From Ahaetulla prasina (Eukaryota; Chordata; Lepidosauria; Squamata; Colubridae): a stretch of 64,000 nucleotides of DNA. The stretch is from positions 21,421,020 to 21,485,019 of the forward strand of contig NC_080546.1 of NCBI RefSeq assembly GCF_028640845.1. The letters run 5' to 3'. This document shows positions 34,786-47,721 of this stretch, in pieces. The notes beneath the pieces are model-generated. The model was not told the origin of the DNA. It saw only the letters and a list, made by a program, of their open reading frames with translations, and did not search any database. Position 1 is the stretch's first letter. Each line of letters begins with the position of its first letter. The position numbers were made by a program, and so were the translations under genes.

Positions 34786-35355
34786 TCAGGACACATGTTC
34801 GCTAAACACTAAATGTATGTGAATAAAATTGCACTATTTTGCACGTTCTTTCTTTAAATACCCCACGATAGTAACAGTTTCTAAACCAAATCACACACAA
34901 CTCCCAAGACTAATGAAGGAAGGCAATTAAGACTGGTTTTGCTCCTGTATAGACCAGGGATTCTATTGACAAGTTTCCCATAAGTTTAAGAAACATAATA
35001 TTTGCAAAAGATATGGTAACTAATAGTACTTTGGGCTGAACATAGGAATGGTTTAAAAAGAACGATTTAAAAAGGCTCCTTGAATATAAGACTGTAGTTT
35101 TTGATTTAGGGACATTGTAATCCCTATCCTGGTTGTATATTGCTTTCAAAGCATTCTCTGATCTTCGATTTTTGCATAGTCAGATATATGAGACATTCTC
35201 AGGAGGGGGAAGTGTTAATATCTATATCAAATCTGGTATGGAGCCAGGATTTTCACAGTGACCTTTTAGTAGCAGTGCTTCATTATAAAGAAATAACACT
35301 TCAGTAGGGTTGTTATTTGTCTGGAATAACTGTGGGGGCAGAAATGAATTGTCAT

Positions 35356-36168
35356 TAGAATAGAATAGAATAGAATTTTATTGGCCAAGTGTGATTGGAC
35401 ACACAAGGAATTTGTCTTGGTGCATATGCTCTCAGTGTACATAAAAGAAAAGATACCTTCATCAAGCTACAACATTTACAACACAATTGATGATCAATAT
35501 ATCAATATAAATCATAAGGATTGCCAGCAACAAGTTATAGTCATACAGTCATAAGTGGAAAGAGATTGGTGATGGGAACTATGAAACGATTAATAGTAGT
35601 GCAGATTCAGTAAATAGTCTGACAGTGTTGAGGGAATTATTTGTTTAGCAGAGTGATGGCCTTCGGGAAAAAACTGTTCTTGTGTCTAGTTGTTCTGGTG
35701 TGCAGTGCTCTATAGCGTCGTTTTGAGGGTAGGAGTTGAAACAGTTTATGTCCAGGATGCGAGGGATCTGCGAATATTTTCACGGCCTTCTTCTTGATTC
35801 GTGCAGTATACAGGTCCTCAATGGAAGGCAGGTTGGTAGCAATTATTTTTTCTGCAGTTCTAATTATCCTCTGAAGTCTGTGTTTTTCTTGTTGGGTTGC
35901 AGAACCGAACCAGACAGTTATAGAGGTGCAAATGACAGACTCAATAATTCCTCTGTAGAATTGGATCAGCAGCTCCTTGGGCAATTTGAGCTTACTGAGT
36001 TGGCGCAGAAAGAACATTCTTTGTTGTCCTTTTTTAATGATGTTTTTGATGTTAGCTGTCCATTTGAGATCTTGCGATATGATAGAACCCAGAAATTTGA
36101 AGGTTTCTACTGTTGATACTGTGTTGTCAAATATTGTGAGAGGTGGAAGTATGGAAGGGTTTTTAGAA
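35356..36168 (-). mobile_element. L2-like LINE, 5'-truncated copy 1
   Basis: The minus frame 35637-36017 is the end of an ORF2 ([20 protein letters not shown] ... AITLLNK). The 3' end carries tgtgtccaatcacacttgg and a (TTCTA)n tail. Almost identical to copy 2 at 38508 over about 800 bp. Confidence 0.92.
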
Positions 36169-37233
36169 GAAGAAGCCTCTTTTTATTATCTCCTTTTTGT
36201 ATTACAAAACTTAGAAAGATTGTAGAGATCAGAGAAACTCAGTGGATTTTTATTTTTTGTTGTCAAATGTTATTGTTCTAATTTAAGCAGATGTTTTATT
36301 TGTATATAAGTTTGTATTTGCTATTTTGGATTCTTTCATAAACCACCTGAAGTTTATGGAGTGAAGCAGAGTAAAGAAACTTAACAATAAATAAATTCTA
36401 CATGAATGCATTTTCTATTCTAAAGTTTGTTTTGCATGAGGAACAAGATTAATTTCATAAACCAGTAGTCATGTTATTCCTACTAATTGAACTTCCTTGG
36501 ATATAAATTTTATTCCAGGCTAACTACAGAAACTTGGCTATTTCTAATGTCTTCCTTAGCCCAAAAGCACCTATAAATATGCCAGGGGGTTAAAAAGAAA
36601 AACTGTGGTTGTTTCTTGGAGTTAAATATGTTTGTAATCTCAATAGACAGTTCAAATGCCTTTAAAAAAAAAAAGCACTATCCTTCAGGGAAATTGCTTG
36701 TTTCTGCCATGTTTGGTTTGCTTTTTATTGTGTTAATTGGAAATTTTACAAGCCACAGTTTAATTTCCGGAAGTTCTTAGATCCATAGCAAATACTCAGA
36801 TGTATAGTTTGAAATCTGTGTTACATAATCTGATAAACCTTGTCACTGTGATTAATAAGCCACTAGTTGTATACTAGTGTGACAGTTGTACTTTCCAATT
36901 AAACATAATTAAGAAAATCATAGCTTAGTATACTAATTAACTTTGTTATTTGTTTCACTTTCCCCTCCTATGAGCAACGAATTTGTCACTGGCTATTTGG
37001 AAGGATATATTTAGAGATGAAAATTATATTAGTTTCCTGGACACAAGCATTTGTGTGAGCATTAATTAGGAAATTATTTGCATTTTTATCTACTATATAT
37101 AGGTGTTTGAGGGTGTATGAGTATTCATCAGGACAAACACACAATACGTAAGTTGGCAGCGATAGTAGATGTTCTGCTCAGAACTGAGAAACTGCCCTTG
37201 AAAGAAACAGAATTAATTTGTGGAAACACCCAA
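36169..37233. other. Unassigned intron sequence
   Basis: AT-rich. No gene or family was recognised. Confidence 0.55.
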
Positions 37234-37241
37234 CGTTAGAA

Positions 37242-37362
37242 CAGGTGTCAAACTCGTGGCCTGCTGGCCGGATGCGTCACACACTGGCCACGCCCACCCC
37301 CATTTTAGCAAAGGATGGAAAAGTCACGAAATGTCATGTGACGATAACGTTTGACACCCCTG
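37242..37362. mobile_element. hAT MITE, GTGTCAAACT family (short form)
   Basis: Ends CAGGTGTCAAACTCG and (complement) CAGGGGTGTCAAACG; flanks cgttagaa/tgttagaa. The body matches 7645 and 41646. Confidence 0.9.
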
Positions 37363-37899
37363 TGTTAGAACATTACTGATCTTTTTTACAAGAATTTTTC
37401 TTATGGTTTAATTAAAATAGTCATTCCTGCAACTAGGTCTTTATATTTAGTTTTCGGACATAGCTAACAAAACAGTAGATGCCGTATCTTGTATATGATC
37501 TCCAAGGATTGCCTGTCAATTATTTAAAGTTGTGCAATTACTCAACAACTCTGCACCAACAGCGTCAATCAAAAGGCCACGGTGTACTGCCAGTGCTGAG
37601 GTTCAGCTTACTAAATAGCAGTACTGGAATCATGGAATTCAAAGTATAAGGTCTCCAATAACCTCCTTAACACTTCATGTACCTAAATCACCTTTCCTTA
37701 CAATGGCTACCTAGTAGAGTGATCAGTGACTTCAAGAGAGATATATGGGAGGAGGTTATCACCAAATAGAGATTGCAATTCATCACGGGTTTTACCTTAT
37801 AGTTTTGAATTTTGAATTACTAACTTTAAAACTATTTTTTAACCCTACTTTTTTTACTGAGGGAATGTGGCCACATTTGTAAGCAGCTAAGGAGTCATA

Positions 37900-38181
37900 G
37901 CTAATTTTATAACTTTTTGCCACAGTTACGCAAATTAGTTGTTAAATGAATCACAAAGTCATTAAGTGAATCCAGTTTTTCGTAGTGATTTGCCTTTGGG
38001 GAGCTGGCTAGCCCCCAGGGACCCTGCAATTGTAAATATATGCCGGTTACCAAATTTGGTGACTGTAGGGATGATGCTAAAATCATAAATGCAAGGACCA
38101 GGCATAAATCATTGTTTTCAGTGCCGTTGTGATTTCAAATGGTCATTACATGAATGGTTGTAAGTCAAAAACTAACTGTAG
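37900..38181. mobile_element. Old TA-target MITE (TAGTCCTC family)
   Basis: Diverged copy with agttgttaaatgaatcac, cattaagtgaatccag and ggtcattacatgaatggttg in family order. The ends are worn. Confidence 0.65.
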
Positions 38182-38507
38182 ATGAAGAAGAAAATCTGGC
38201 TTCCATGTAATAGCTATGATTTTTTTTCTTTTTTCTTTTTCTTTTTTTATAAAAATATTTTCTTCACTGTGTGAGGAAAACTACATGATAGTTTTCATAT
38301 GTAGATATGTAGATATATTTCATATGTAGATTTTATGTCTAGACAGTTTATAAGGTTATTTTGAAAGTGTTTAATTAAGAAGGCAGATGTACAGTACTTC
38401 ATTAGAGCTCCATGCAGTAATACATGTTTCCCTCAGTAATGTAAAACATTCCTATTATCCTTTGAATAATTGTTCATTTGCTAGGTACATTCCTTTTTAT
38501 AGAATTT

Positions 38508-40142
38508 TTAGAATTTAGAATTTTAGAATTTAGAATTTTTATTGGCCAAGTGTGATTGGACACACAAGGAATTTGTCTTGGTGCATATGCTCTCAGTGTA
38601 CATAAAAGAAAAGATACGTTCATCAAGGTACAACATTTACAACACAATTGATGATCAATATATCAATATAAATCATAAGGATTGCCAGCAACAAGTTATA
38701 GTCATACAGTCATAAGTGGAAAGAGATTGGTGATGGGAACTATGAAACGATTAATAGTAGTACAGATTCAGTAAATAGTCTGACAGTGTTGAGGGAATTA
38801 TTTGTTTAGCAGAGTGATGGCCTTCAGGAAAAAACTGTTCTTGTGTCTAGTTGTTCTGGTGTGCAGTGCTCTATAGCGTCGTTTTGAGGGTAGGAGTTGA
38901 AACAGTTTATGTCCAGGATGCGAGGGATCTGCAAATATTTTCACGGCCCTCTTCTTGATTCGTGCAGTATACAGGTCCTCAATGGAAGGCAGGTTGGTAG
39001 CAATTATTTTTTCTGCAGTTCTAATTATCCTCTGAAGTCTGTGTTTTTCTTGTTGGGTTGCAGAACCGAACCAGACAGTTATAGAGGTGCAAATGACAGA
39101 CTCAATAATTCCTCTGTAGAATTGGATCAGCAGCTCCTTGGGCAGTTTGAGCTTACTGAGTTGGCGCAGAAAGAACATTCTTTGTTGTCCTTTTTTAATG
39201 ATGTTTTTGATGTTAGCTGCCCATTTGAGATCTTGCGATATGATAGAACCCAGAAATTTGAAGGTTTCTACTGTTGATACTGTGTTGTCAAGTATTGTGA
39301 GAGGTGGAAGTATGGAAGGGTTTTTCCTAAAGTCTACCACCATTTCTACGGTTTTGAGTGTGTTCAGTTCCAGATTGTTTTGGTTGCACCACAAGGCTAG
39401 TCGTTCGACCTCTCGTCTATATGCGGATTCGTCATTGTCTCGAATGAGACCAATCACTGTTGTGTCATCTGCGAACTTCAGTAGCTTAACAGATGGATCA
39501 TTGGAGATGCAGTCATTGGTATACAGAGAGAAGAGAAGTGGGGAGAGCACACAGCCTTGGGGGGCCCCTGTGCTAATTGTACAGGTATTTGATGTGATCT
39601 TGCTTAGCTTCACCTGCTGCTTCCTGTTTGTTAGGAAGCTTGTGATCCACTTACAAGTCTGTTCCGGTACCTGTAGCTGGTTTAGCTTAGTTAGAAGAAT
39701 GTCTGGAATGATGGTATTGAATGCTGAACTAAAGTCTACAAAAAGGACCCTTGCATAGGTCTTTGGAGACTCAAGATGTTGTAGGATGTAGTGCAGAGCC
39801 ATATTAACAGCATCATCTGTTGATCTATTTGCTCGGTATGCAAATTGCAAGGGGTCTAACAGCGGATCCGTGATGGTTTTCAGGTAGGAAAGCAGTAGCC
39901 TTTCAAAGGTTTTCATGACTACAGATGTTAAAGCAACTGGTCTGTAGTCATTCAGTTCCTTGATGGTGGGCTTCTTCGGCACTGAGATGATGGTAGAGCG
40001 TTTGAAGCAAGAAGGAACATAACACATCTCTAGTGATTTATTGAAAATATGGGTGAAGATGGGGGCCAATTGGTCAGCACAGACTTTTAAGCAAGAAGGA
40101 GTTATCTTGTCTGGGCCTGGAGCTTTTCCTGGCTTATATGTG
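38508..40142 (-). mobile_element. L2-like LINE, copy 2 with reverse transcriptase ORF
   Basis: 1.6 kb on the minus strand: an RT reading frame followed by the same 3' end as copy 1, with a TTCTA-like tail. It is truncated near 40142, within the RT N-terminal region ([10 protein letters not shown]), so the endonuclease is missing. Confidence 0.93.
38798..40069 (-). CDS. L2-like LINE ORF2 fragment: reverse transcriptase
   Basis: 423 codons open from the Met at 40069. The frame is also open upstream to about 40140, so the Met is not a true start. It contains the RT blocks [33 protein letters not shown] (first catalytic Asp), [20 protein letters not shown] and [13 protein letters not shown] (FADD catalytic pair), then the thumb and a C-terminal region ending AITLLNK. 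It would copy LINE RNA at a nicked target, but the endonuclease is lost. The intact frame and catalytic residues imply a young insertion. Clade: the CR1/L2 group by motif style; L2 or Rex1-like cannot be separated without a tree. Confidence 0.9.
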   Translation of the reverse strand: MAPIFTHIFNKSLEMCYVPSCFKRSTIISVPKKPTIKELNDYRPVALTSVVMKTFERLLLSYLKTITDPLLDPLQFAYRANRSTDDAVNMALHYILQHLESPKTYARVLFVDFSSAFNTIIPDILLTKLNQLQVPEQTCKWITSFLTNRKQQVKLSKITSNTCTISTGAPQGCVLSPLLFSLYTNDCISNDPSVKLLKFADDTTVIGLIRDNDESAYRREVERLALWCNQNNLELNTLKTVEMVVDFRKNPSILPPLTILDNTVSTVETFKFLGSIISQDLKWAANIKNIIKKGQQRMFFLRQLSKLKLPKELLIQFYRGIIESVICTSITVWFGSATQQEKHRLQRIIRTAEKIIATNLPSIEDLYTARIKKRAVKIFADPSHPGHKLFQLLPSKRRYRALHTRTTRHKNSFFLKAITLLNK

Positions 40143-40305
40143 TTCTTGTTGCATCTTTCTGTGTAACATTTGCAATATCCAGTTCATCACTCATTTAATA
40201 GCTCTTCTTATTGCCTGTTTTAATTCCAAGAATAATTTGGCACTCAAGAAATAGCTGCATTGGATTCCAACTTTCTTGTTTACAATTCCAATTTACATTG
40301 TTCAA

Positions 40306-40545
40306 TTAGCAATAGCACTTAGACTTATATACTGCTTCACAGTGCTTTACAGCCATTGCTAAGTGATTTACAGAGTCAGCATATGGCCCCCAACAATCTG
40401 GGTCCTCATTTTACTGACCTTGGAAGGATGGAGGACTGAGTCAATCTTGAGCCTCGTGAGATTCGAACTGCCAAATTGCTGGCAGATGATGATCAGCAGA
40501 AGTAGCCTGCAGTACTGCACTCTAACCACTGTGCTACCTTGGTTC
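40306..40545 (-). mobile_element. tRNA-derived SINE with GCTATT-type tail
   Basis: On the minus strand: gtagcacagtggttagagtg (A-box region), a B-box like cagttcgaatctcac, then ggacccagattgttgggggc and a tail gtctaagtgctattgct. The same family appears at 54364-54706 and 55293-55510. Confidence 0.82.
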
Positions 40546-41483
40546 AGTATTCAATTATTAAATCCTGTCGGCTAATCAGTAGTGATAAGAGAATAGATGG
40601 TTCTAAACAGAGTAGAGGTTGTTTATTGGTAACATGCAAAGCTTCAAATATAATATTTAATGAGGATACAAAATTCTCATGTAGATGATGTATAGGTAAA
40701 GGAAATAGAGTTTGCCCTACCTTATTTAAAATAGATACAAAACTCTGTAAGCTATCAGCACATATCACCAATAGGATAATGATTGCCAAGTGATGCTGTT
40801 ATTTTCCCCCCTCCCCCCAATGTCTGGAGCATGTTACAGTCTGGGTAGTAGGCTTAACTCTAGCAAGATCAAGTGGCTTTGAGCTTTACATTTCTCTGGA
40901 TCTTGGAATTTTGACTCCCAAGTGGCAGACAAAAATGGTGTGCAAATTTAAGGATTCTCTGAACCCATGGCTCCTTCTGGGGAGCAAGTGGGAAGGAAGA
41001 CCTTTGAATAAATCGAATAGTTTCTGCTTGTTCCATGAGACCTGGAAGGATAGGAATTCCCTGGTTCCATTCAATGAAACAGTGTCATCTAGCAGGTACC
41101 AGAAGACATGTGTCTCAGTTATAGCTGCTCCTTTATGGGACAGTATCCCACCAAAAGCTTGAATAGGCCTGAACTTGTTAGCCTTCTGTAAGCCTTGACT
41201 TTTCTCTCAGACTAGGGGCAGAAATATTAGTTGAGTCCATAATATAAAGTTGTTTAGTTTCTCCCTCCCCCATTATAAGGGCCCCAATGGCAGTGTATTT
41301 TTTATATGTGTTTGTTTATTATTCTTTGGCGGGGGACATATAGATATCTAAGCTCTTGTTTCTACTTTTGTGTTACAATCCATTATTATTATAATCCAAT
41401 ATTATATTATTGAATTGTTAAAATTCATAATTTATAGGAATTGTGGGTCAACAAGAGCCATTTTGTTGGCATGGGTAAACCAT
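40546..41483. other. Unassigned intron sequence
   Basis: The frames at 40886-41162 show no domain. A C-rich run (cccccctccccccc) lies near 40806-40818. Confidence 0.5.
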
Positions 41484-41553
41484 CCATGTATGTATGTATG
41501 TATGTATGTATGTATGTATGTATGTGTGAATGAATGAATGAATGAATTGCCTT
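41484..41553. repeat. (GTAT)n(GAAT)n microsatellite
   Basis: About ten ATGT units followed by about five GAAT units. Confidence 0.96.
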
Positions 41554-41645
41554 GTGATCCAGGTTATCCATCTGGATATCTAGGGAAGAGCTGCTAAAGG
41601 TTGTGAGTTTAAGAAAGCAGACCTTCTTGATGGTAACCTCTATTT

Positions 41646-41769
41646 CAGGGATGTCAAACTTGTGGCCCGAGGGCCAGATGCATAATGCGCCGGTCACACC
41701 CACATCCAGTTTAACAAAGGGGGAAAAAGTCATAATACGTCACGTGATGACACAAGTTTGACACCCCTG
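41646..41769. mobile_element. hAT MITE, GTGTCAAACT family (short form)
   Basis: Ends CAGGGATGTCAAACTTG and (complement) CAGGGGTGTCAAACTTG; flanks ctctattt/ctctatat. Confidence 0.9.
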
Positions 41770-42721
41770 CTCTATATTGTGGAACACAAGGTGTCAGTGG
41801 TGCTATTTGATCCAATCTTCTGTAGGAGATGGACAGGCTGAGGGTAGGGTTAAATGTATCATTAGTTTGGAGTCACTGCTCTGCCACAAGATATTCAAAT
41901 CCAGCCCCCGTGAATTTCATTCACCCCTAGCTAGCACCAATTTGCCTTAACTATGTAGTCCAGATTCTTGCGTATAGGTAGCATGTAATAAGCTTTTAAC
42001 ACAACTGCTGTTCTGATTATTTGTGCCTGACATCTTCCTGTCAATCAGGACAATTGTGAAACCATTTTGTTTTAGTGGGCCATCAAACCCAACAGCCCAT
42101 AGTAAGCAATCTTTATTACTGTCATTGGGAAAGTAATTGTGATTTGTTTCTGGGAAGTTTTTTGTGCCCTGCCCGGAGCCAGTTTGTGCAATGGAGGAAT
42201 ATAGAAATATTGTAATATAAAAATAAACATTAGCAGACCCAGTAGTTGCAGAGATTTCTTAAGTGTGTTGATACTCTGAGCTAGACCCAATAATATTGTG
42301 AGAAGATTTCCTTGGTGGGTTTCCCGGGGAAAGGGCTGAAAATCTGGCAGTAGGATTAAATGGAGAGATGTCAGTAGGACTTTCACCCTTGACTGTCAAC
42401 AATTTCAGCAGAACTGAATTGTAGGTTGTGGAACAATTTTACAATACATGCATACACTCTTTATGCAGCCTTTGATACCAAAAAGATTACTCCGAGATAT
42501 ATTTGTAAAATCTCTGAATTTCCCTTTAAACATTAAAAATAATATAATATTTTGATTGATAGGCTGTCGTACTAACGAACAACTAGCAATACTAATACTA
42601 ATATTAATACTACTAAGCGCTGCTTAGTTTCACTAACCCTTTTACTACTTTTTTCATAGCTTTTGTTTTAAAAGATACTGATTAATCTTAAATTGTTAAA
42701 TTTATTTGCCAATTGTTCCTA

Positions 42722-43107
42722 CAGGTAGCCCTCAAGTTACGACCACAAATTGAGCCCAAAATTTTCTGTTGCTAAGTGAGACATTGGTTAAGTGAGCTTT
42801 CCCCCCATTTTATGACCTTTCTTGCCACAGTTGTTAAGTGAATCACAGCAGTTGGTAAGTTAGTAACACGGTTGCTAAGTGAAACTTGGCTTCCCCATTG
42901 ACTTTGCTTGTCAGAAGGTCGAAAAAGGGGATCATGTGTCCCTGGGACGTTGCAACCGTCATAAATAGGAGGTGGTTGCCAAGCATCTGAATTTTGATCA
43001 CATGACCTGCAAAGATTGTGTGGAAATGGTTATAAGTCACTTTATTTCAATGCCATTGTAACTTTGAATGGTCACTAAATGAACTGTTGTAAGTTGAGGA
43101 CTGCCTG
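42722..43107. mobile_element. TA-target MITE (TAGTCCTC family), well preserved
   Basis: Best copy of the family: ends caggtagccctcaagttacg and (complement) caggcagtcctcaacttac, flanked by TA on both sides. The 386-bp body has repeated gttaagtgaatc-type motifs and no frame. TIR and TA flanks suggest Tc1/mariner mobilisation. Confidence 0.88.
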
Positions 43108-43640
43108 TATTTAAACAGCACAACAACAAAACATTAGATTGCATCATTTTTAAAGTAGTGTACCTTCTTTTAGGAATTGTGACTCAGGAGAGAGTTCAGT
43201 TCAGGGAAAGCCCACCAAGAACTAGAAGATGGAGATCAATTCTTTTAAGGAAGCCACCATTTTAAGTTCCTGAAGAAGACCTTGTTGGTCAAAATGCATT
43301 TGACAGATTTGGACATTTTGGCTTTCAATTTTAATTTCTAATAGCACCATCTACTCTTGAGTGTGATGCCTGTTTGGTAGCGAAACTGTTGATAACACAT
43401 TTATCAGACTGTTTTAAATGTGCTGGAATTGCATTAATCTTATTCATCTATAGTTTTCATAAAAGTGCTTTTCCTACAAACCCCCTCTCCTAATGACTGC
43501 TTGTGGTATTCAGGCTAGCTGCCATATTAGCAATTTTATTTACTCTTGGTTTTATCTAAATGTATCTTTTGAAGATGGAAAAATAAATAAGAAAAAATGA
43601 AACCTAAATTCGGTTCTTTTGTGCATGTGATGAAGTGCTA

Positions 43641-43946
43641 CCGTGTTTTCCCTAAAATAAGACATCCCCTGATAATAAGTCCAATCGGGATTTTGAGCAC
43701 ATGTGCTAAAATAAGCCCCCCCTGAAAATAAGCCGTTCCCGAAAATATTTAAACGCATACGCAGCCGATCCCCACCATTTCCTTTGCTTAGGTTAAGGAG
43801 ACAGAGCTGGAAATCAGACAGAGCAAGAGGAGCCCCGTCTTGTTCCACACACCCCAAAATAATAAGACCTCCCCGAAAATAAGGCCAAGCACTTATTTCG
43901 GGATTCAAAAAATATAAGACAGGGTCTTATTTTCGGGGAAACACGA
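43641..43946. mobile_element. TA-target MITE (GTGTTTTCCC...AAATAAGAC family)
   Basis: Ends ccgtgttttccctaaaataa and (complement) tcgtgtttccccgaaaataa, TA flanks at 43639-43640 and 43947-43948. Longest copy of the family in the window. Confidence 0.86.
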
Positions 43947-44561
43947 TAGCAATGTACAATTGCATTCAGAATACTCAGAACTAAGAAGGGAGGCTTAGAC
44001 TTTTGTTTTGACTTGTCTCTGTTATGGCGAAGAAAAGTAGAAATGAATGTTACTCCCACCATCCAATGTTTCTTATTATTGTGCTTCCTTGATTCAGCTC
44101 AAGGCATGAATCCTGTCCAACTCAAAATATATTTGTAGAAATTGGCTATCTGCTAAAGCCCCTTTAGGTCACATGTCTTGCTTATTTACATGAATAATTA
44201 TGCAAAAAATATCTGTACCCTATTTTGTTTTCATTTTTCCAGCACTGAGAGGATTGGCCTAATTTTTTTCATTTTATGGATATGTACCAGCATGCAGACT
44301 TAGCAAAAGTCTGTCTGTTCTTTATTGACACCTATCTTTGTAGATCAACTTCTTTCCATGTTTAACTCAACCCTTTTTCTTCCCACTTTTATTTTCACTT
44401 CTTCTTTTTAGTGTTTTACTTGTCAATAGTACGTCTAGTTTCTTCACAGAATTTCAGCACTCTATTTCCTGTTTGCTGATATTATTTCTTCCACTGATCC
44501 TGACAATAATGTCTACATATTCTTGGCTTGTATTTCAGCGGACTGACCTTGTTTAGTCTTG

Positions 44562-44877
44562 GTTAGACCAAAAATTTCTGTTGCTAAGCGAAACATTTGA
44601 CGTCCTTTCGTGCCACACTTGTTAAGTGAATCACTTCAGTTGTTAAATTAGTAACACAGTTGTAAAGTGAATCTGGCTTCCCCGCTGACTTTGCTTTTCA
44701 GAACGTCTCAAAAGTTGACACCACAATTGTCATAATTATGAGCCAATTGCCAAACATCCGAATTTTGATACTGCAAAGGTCAAAAGTGTGAAAAACGGTC
44801 ATAAGTTACATTTTTCAGTCCAGTCGTAACTTGGAACAGTCACTAAACAAACTGTCATAAGTTGAGGATTACCTATA
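44562..44877. mobile_element. TA-target MITE (TAGTCCTC family), left end lost
   Basis: It starts inside the family at aaaatttctgttgctaagcg and ends gtcataagttgaggattacc. It is internally deleted and diverged. Confidence 0.7.
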
Positions 44878-45623
44878 GAAAGTAATGGTAAACCTCTTCC
44901 ATATTGTTGCTAAGAACACTAAGTGGCTAGAATTTAATTCTGAGGAGGCTTTACATGTTTTCATGGCTTCCCTGCACTGTAACGTTAACAATTTTTATTT
45001 TCTCCATCTCTTCCTCCTTCAAATTCTTACTTTTTCAATCCAGTGCTTTTTCTACTTCTGTTCTACAATCCAATCTGTTCAATCTTTAATTTTCCAACCT
45101 TTATTTCGCTATTTGTTATACTAGCATTTGGCCCACAAGACTCTGATTTCTGGTCCTCAGTCTTGTGTGAAGATCTGGTTTTGCTCACTATCTGATCACT
45201 GCCAACATAGAAAATAAAACAAACAACCATGGGAGCAAAATACATCCAATAAAATGAGAAATCTGTTGCAACATTACTAAAATAGCTTTTTGGAGTTAGT
45301 AGTTATAACCATAAAACGTCAACATAGAGAATTATGTACCCACCTGCCTTACTATTAATTGGCAAAGTGCAGTATGGTGTGTAAAAGAATATAAAAAAAT
45401 TCAGTGTAAAAAAAAAACATTCCTGCAAAGTAAATCACATACGTACACACATACACACAGACGTAGACACACACACACATTCAAAAAGATCTTGTTTGCA
45501 AACTGTGTGTGTACAAAGAATGGTAGACAATTACAAAATTTTGTCATTTTGTAATGACAAAAAAATCCAAAGGCTTTATTGGAGTCATTTCTTTGAATGA
45601 ACACAAAAGTCAAAATGTGGTAT

Positions 45624-46155
45624 TCCATTGAGGACCTATATACTGTACAAGCCAGAAAGAGGGGCTGTGAAAATATCTATAGACCCCTCGCATCCTGAAC
45701 ATAAACTGTTTCGGCTTCCATCCTCAAAATAATGCTATAGGGTACTTGCACATCAGAAAAACTAGACAGAAGAACAGTTTTCCCCCCCCCATGCCATCAC
45801 TCTGCTAAACAGCTAATTCCCACAACACTGTCAAACTATCTAGAAAGGCAGTATTACCATTATTATTCTCATCTTCCCTATTACCTATCTCCTTATCTTC
45901 TTATGACTATAACTTCGTTGCTAGTATCTTATAAGTTATATTGTTTACTTAGTATCCTAGTATGATTTATATTGATTGCATATTTAGTATCCATGACTAG
46001 TACTAACTGTTGTATCTAACGTTTTTATGATGAATGTATTTTTACAATAACTATGATCATGATCTATCATTATTGTTGTATGTACACTGAGAGCTTATGC
46101 ACTGGAGACAAATTCCTTGTGTCACACTTGGCCAATAAAGAATTCTGTTCTATTC
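45624..46155 (+). mobile_element. Old L2-like LINE 3' end
   Basis: A + strand, diverged relative of the copies at 35356 and 38508: cctcgcatcctgaacataaa, gccatcactctgctaaacag and the terminal ccttgtgtcacacttggcca followed by a TTCTATTC tail. Confidence 0.78.
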
Positions 46156-47713
46156 AGCATCTTTTGATCTGTTCCTGTTAAAAAGAATTGAGAGAGGGAA
46201 GAGAAAAACAATATTGAAGTGATGACGTTTAACTTAGTTTTATGATGGAATATGGTAATATTCCATCATAAAATAATGTAATACTGATAGGAAATTGTAC
46301 TTACTACTGTAATTGTAGTTACACTCAGGATTGTCATTGTGATTGCCAGAATGCTATATTGACTCTCAGGTTGTTCTCCATTTTTCCTATCCCTACCTCT
46401 GTAGTTAGTGTAACACTGGTTATCTGTATTAACCCATTTTCTGCATTTCATAATATATTTGGTTGATTTAATTTGTCAAGATGTCATTGTGCAAATAACA
46501 TGTAAATTGAATCATTTGCATGGTGATACCGTAGTCATCTTGGTGACTTATATGGGATACCTGTGCGTTGTTGCTAAGCCTCAATATCTTTAAACTAATA
46601 TATTGTCAAAGCTGCAGAGTTTTACTTGACTTGGTCCATGTTGAATGGACCCAGCCTCTAGAAATAGAACAATTTCAGATAATTTGCGTGTCTTGCAATT
46701 ATTGAAATGCTGGCATTGTCTGTGAGATTGTGGAATATAATGCTTGCAACAAAATTGTATGGTAAAATAGCCAAGTCTCCACCCCAATATTATTTAGCTT
46801 TTTTGCTTGAGTGTGGTTGCTAATTTCTGTCTTCTTCAGCCGAGTATTCAAAACTATTGTGTTATGATGTGCTCCTCCTTTTCCATTCCCTCTTGCATTT
46901 CAGCTTTTTTTGCTTTTAAAGCAAGCTGTAGCTTTGACTTGAAACAAAGCAGTTTTGTCTTGAAGCAAACATTTCCAGATTGCTGGATGGATGACTTGGC
47001 AGAGTTTTCCATATTCTCTTTTTTAAAAAAGTCTGAAATAAGCAGAAAAAGATGAACCAATCAGGAAAAGGTGAACAAAACAAATATGTAAGGAATGAAG
47101 AGTTGTCAGCTTATATTTCCTGTATAGAAAATCATCTTACTTCATTATATGAAATAGCTAATATATTGCTAGAAAGTGGATTTATTGATTTGCTTTTTCT
47201 ATATATATATCCATATCCATATGATATTAAAAGGGAAATGGATAGTTAGGAGTAACTGTTATAGCAGAAGCAAATATGGTTGCATCAGTACTTCCTAAGA
47301 CCTACTGAACCATTGACTATTTTTGCTAAAAATATATCTGACAAATTAAGCAGGTTGTGATCTGAAGGCACAAAAAGCAGTCCTATTTTTTAAATTAAAT
47401 AGATTTAGGACTGAGTGGTTGAAAAGCCATTAAACTGTAAATTAACTGCATTAAATGGAGTTGGGATGTCTGTATAATAAATGAGTTGTTTTAATAGAGT
47501 TTCTTCTTCTGTTTATTGTGGAATTAATAAAATCTGGTTGGTTCTGACGCAGATACAGCATTTTCAATTAGTTAATTGAGACTGAAAGAACACAGAGCAA
47601 CTGCTTATTTCCTCCCAATTTTGCAAGCAAACATTGTGTTTCCATTTTTTCATTGGTAGAGATTTAATGTATAATGCTCTTTATATTAATTATGATTAAT
47701 TCCTTAATCATTG
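46156..47713. other. Unassigned intron sequence with a perfect 16-bp hairpin
   Basis: No gene or family was recognised. A perfect inverted repeat ttttatgatggaatat with a 4-nt loop lies at 46238-46273. Confidence 0.6.
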
Positions 47714-47721
47714 ATTTAAAT

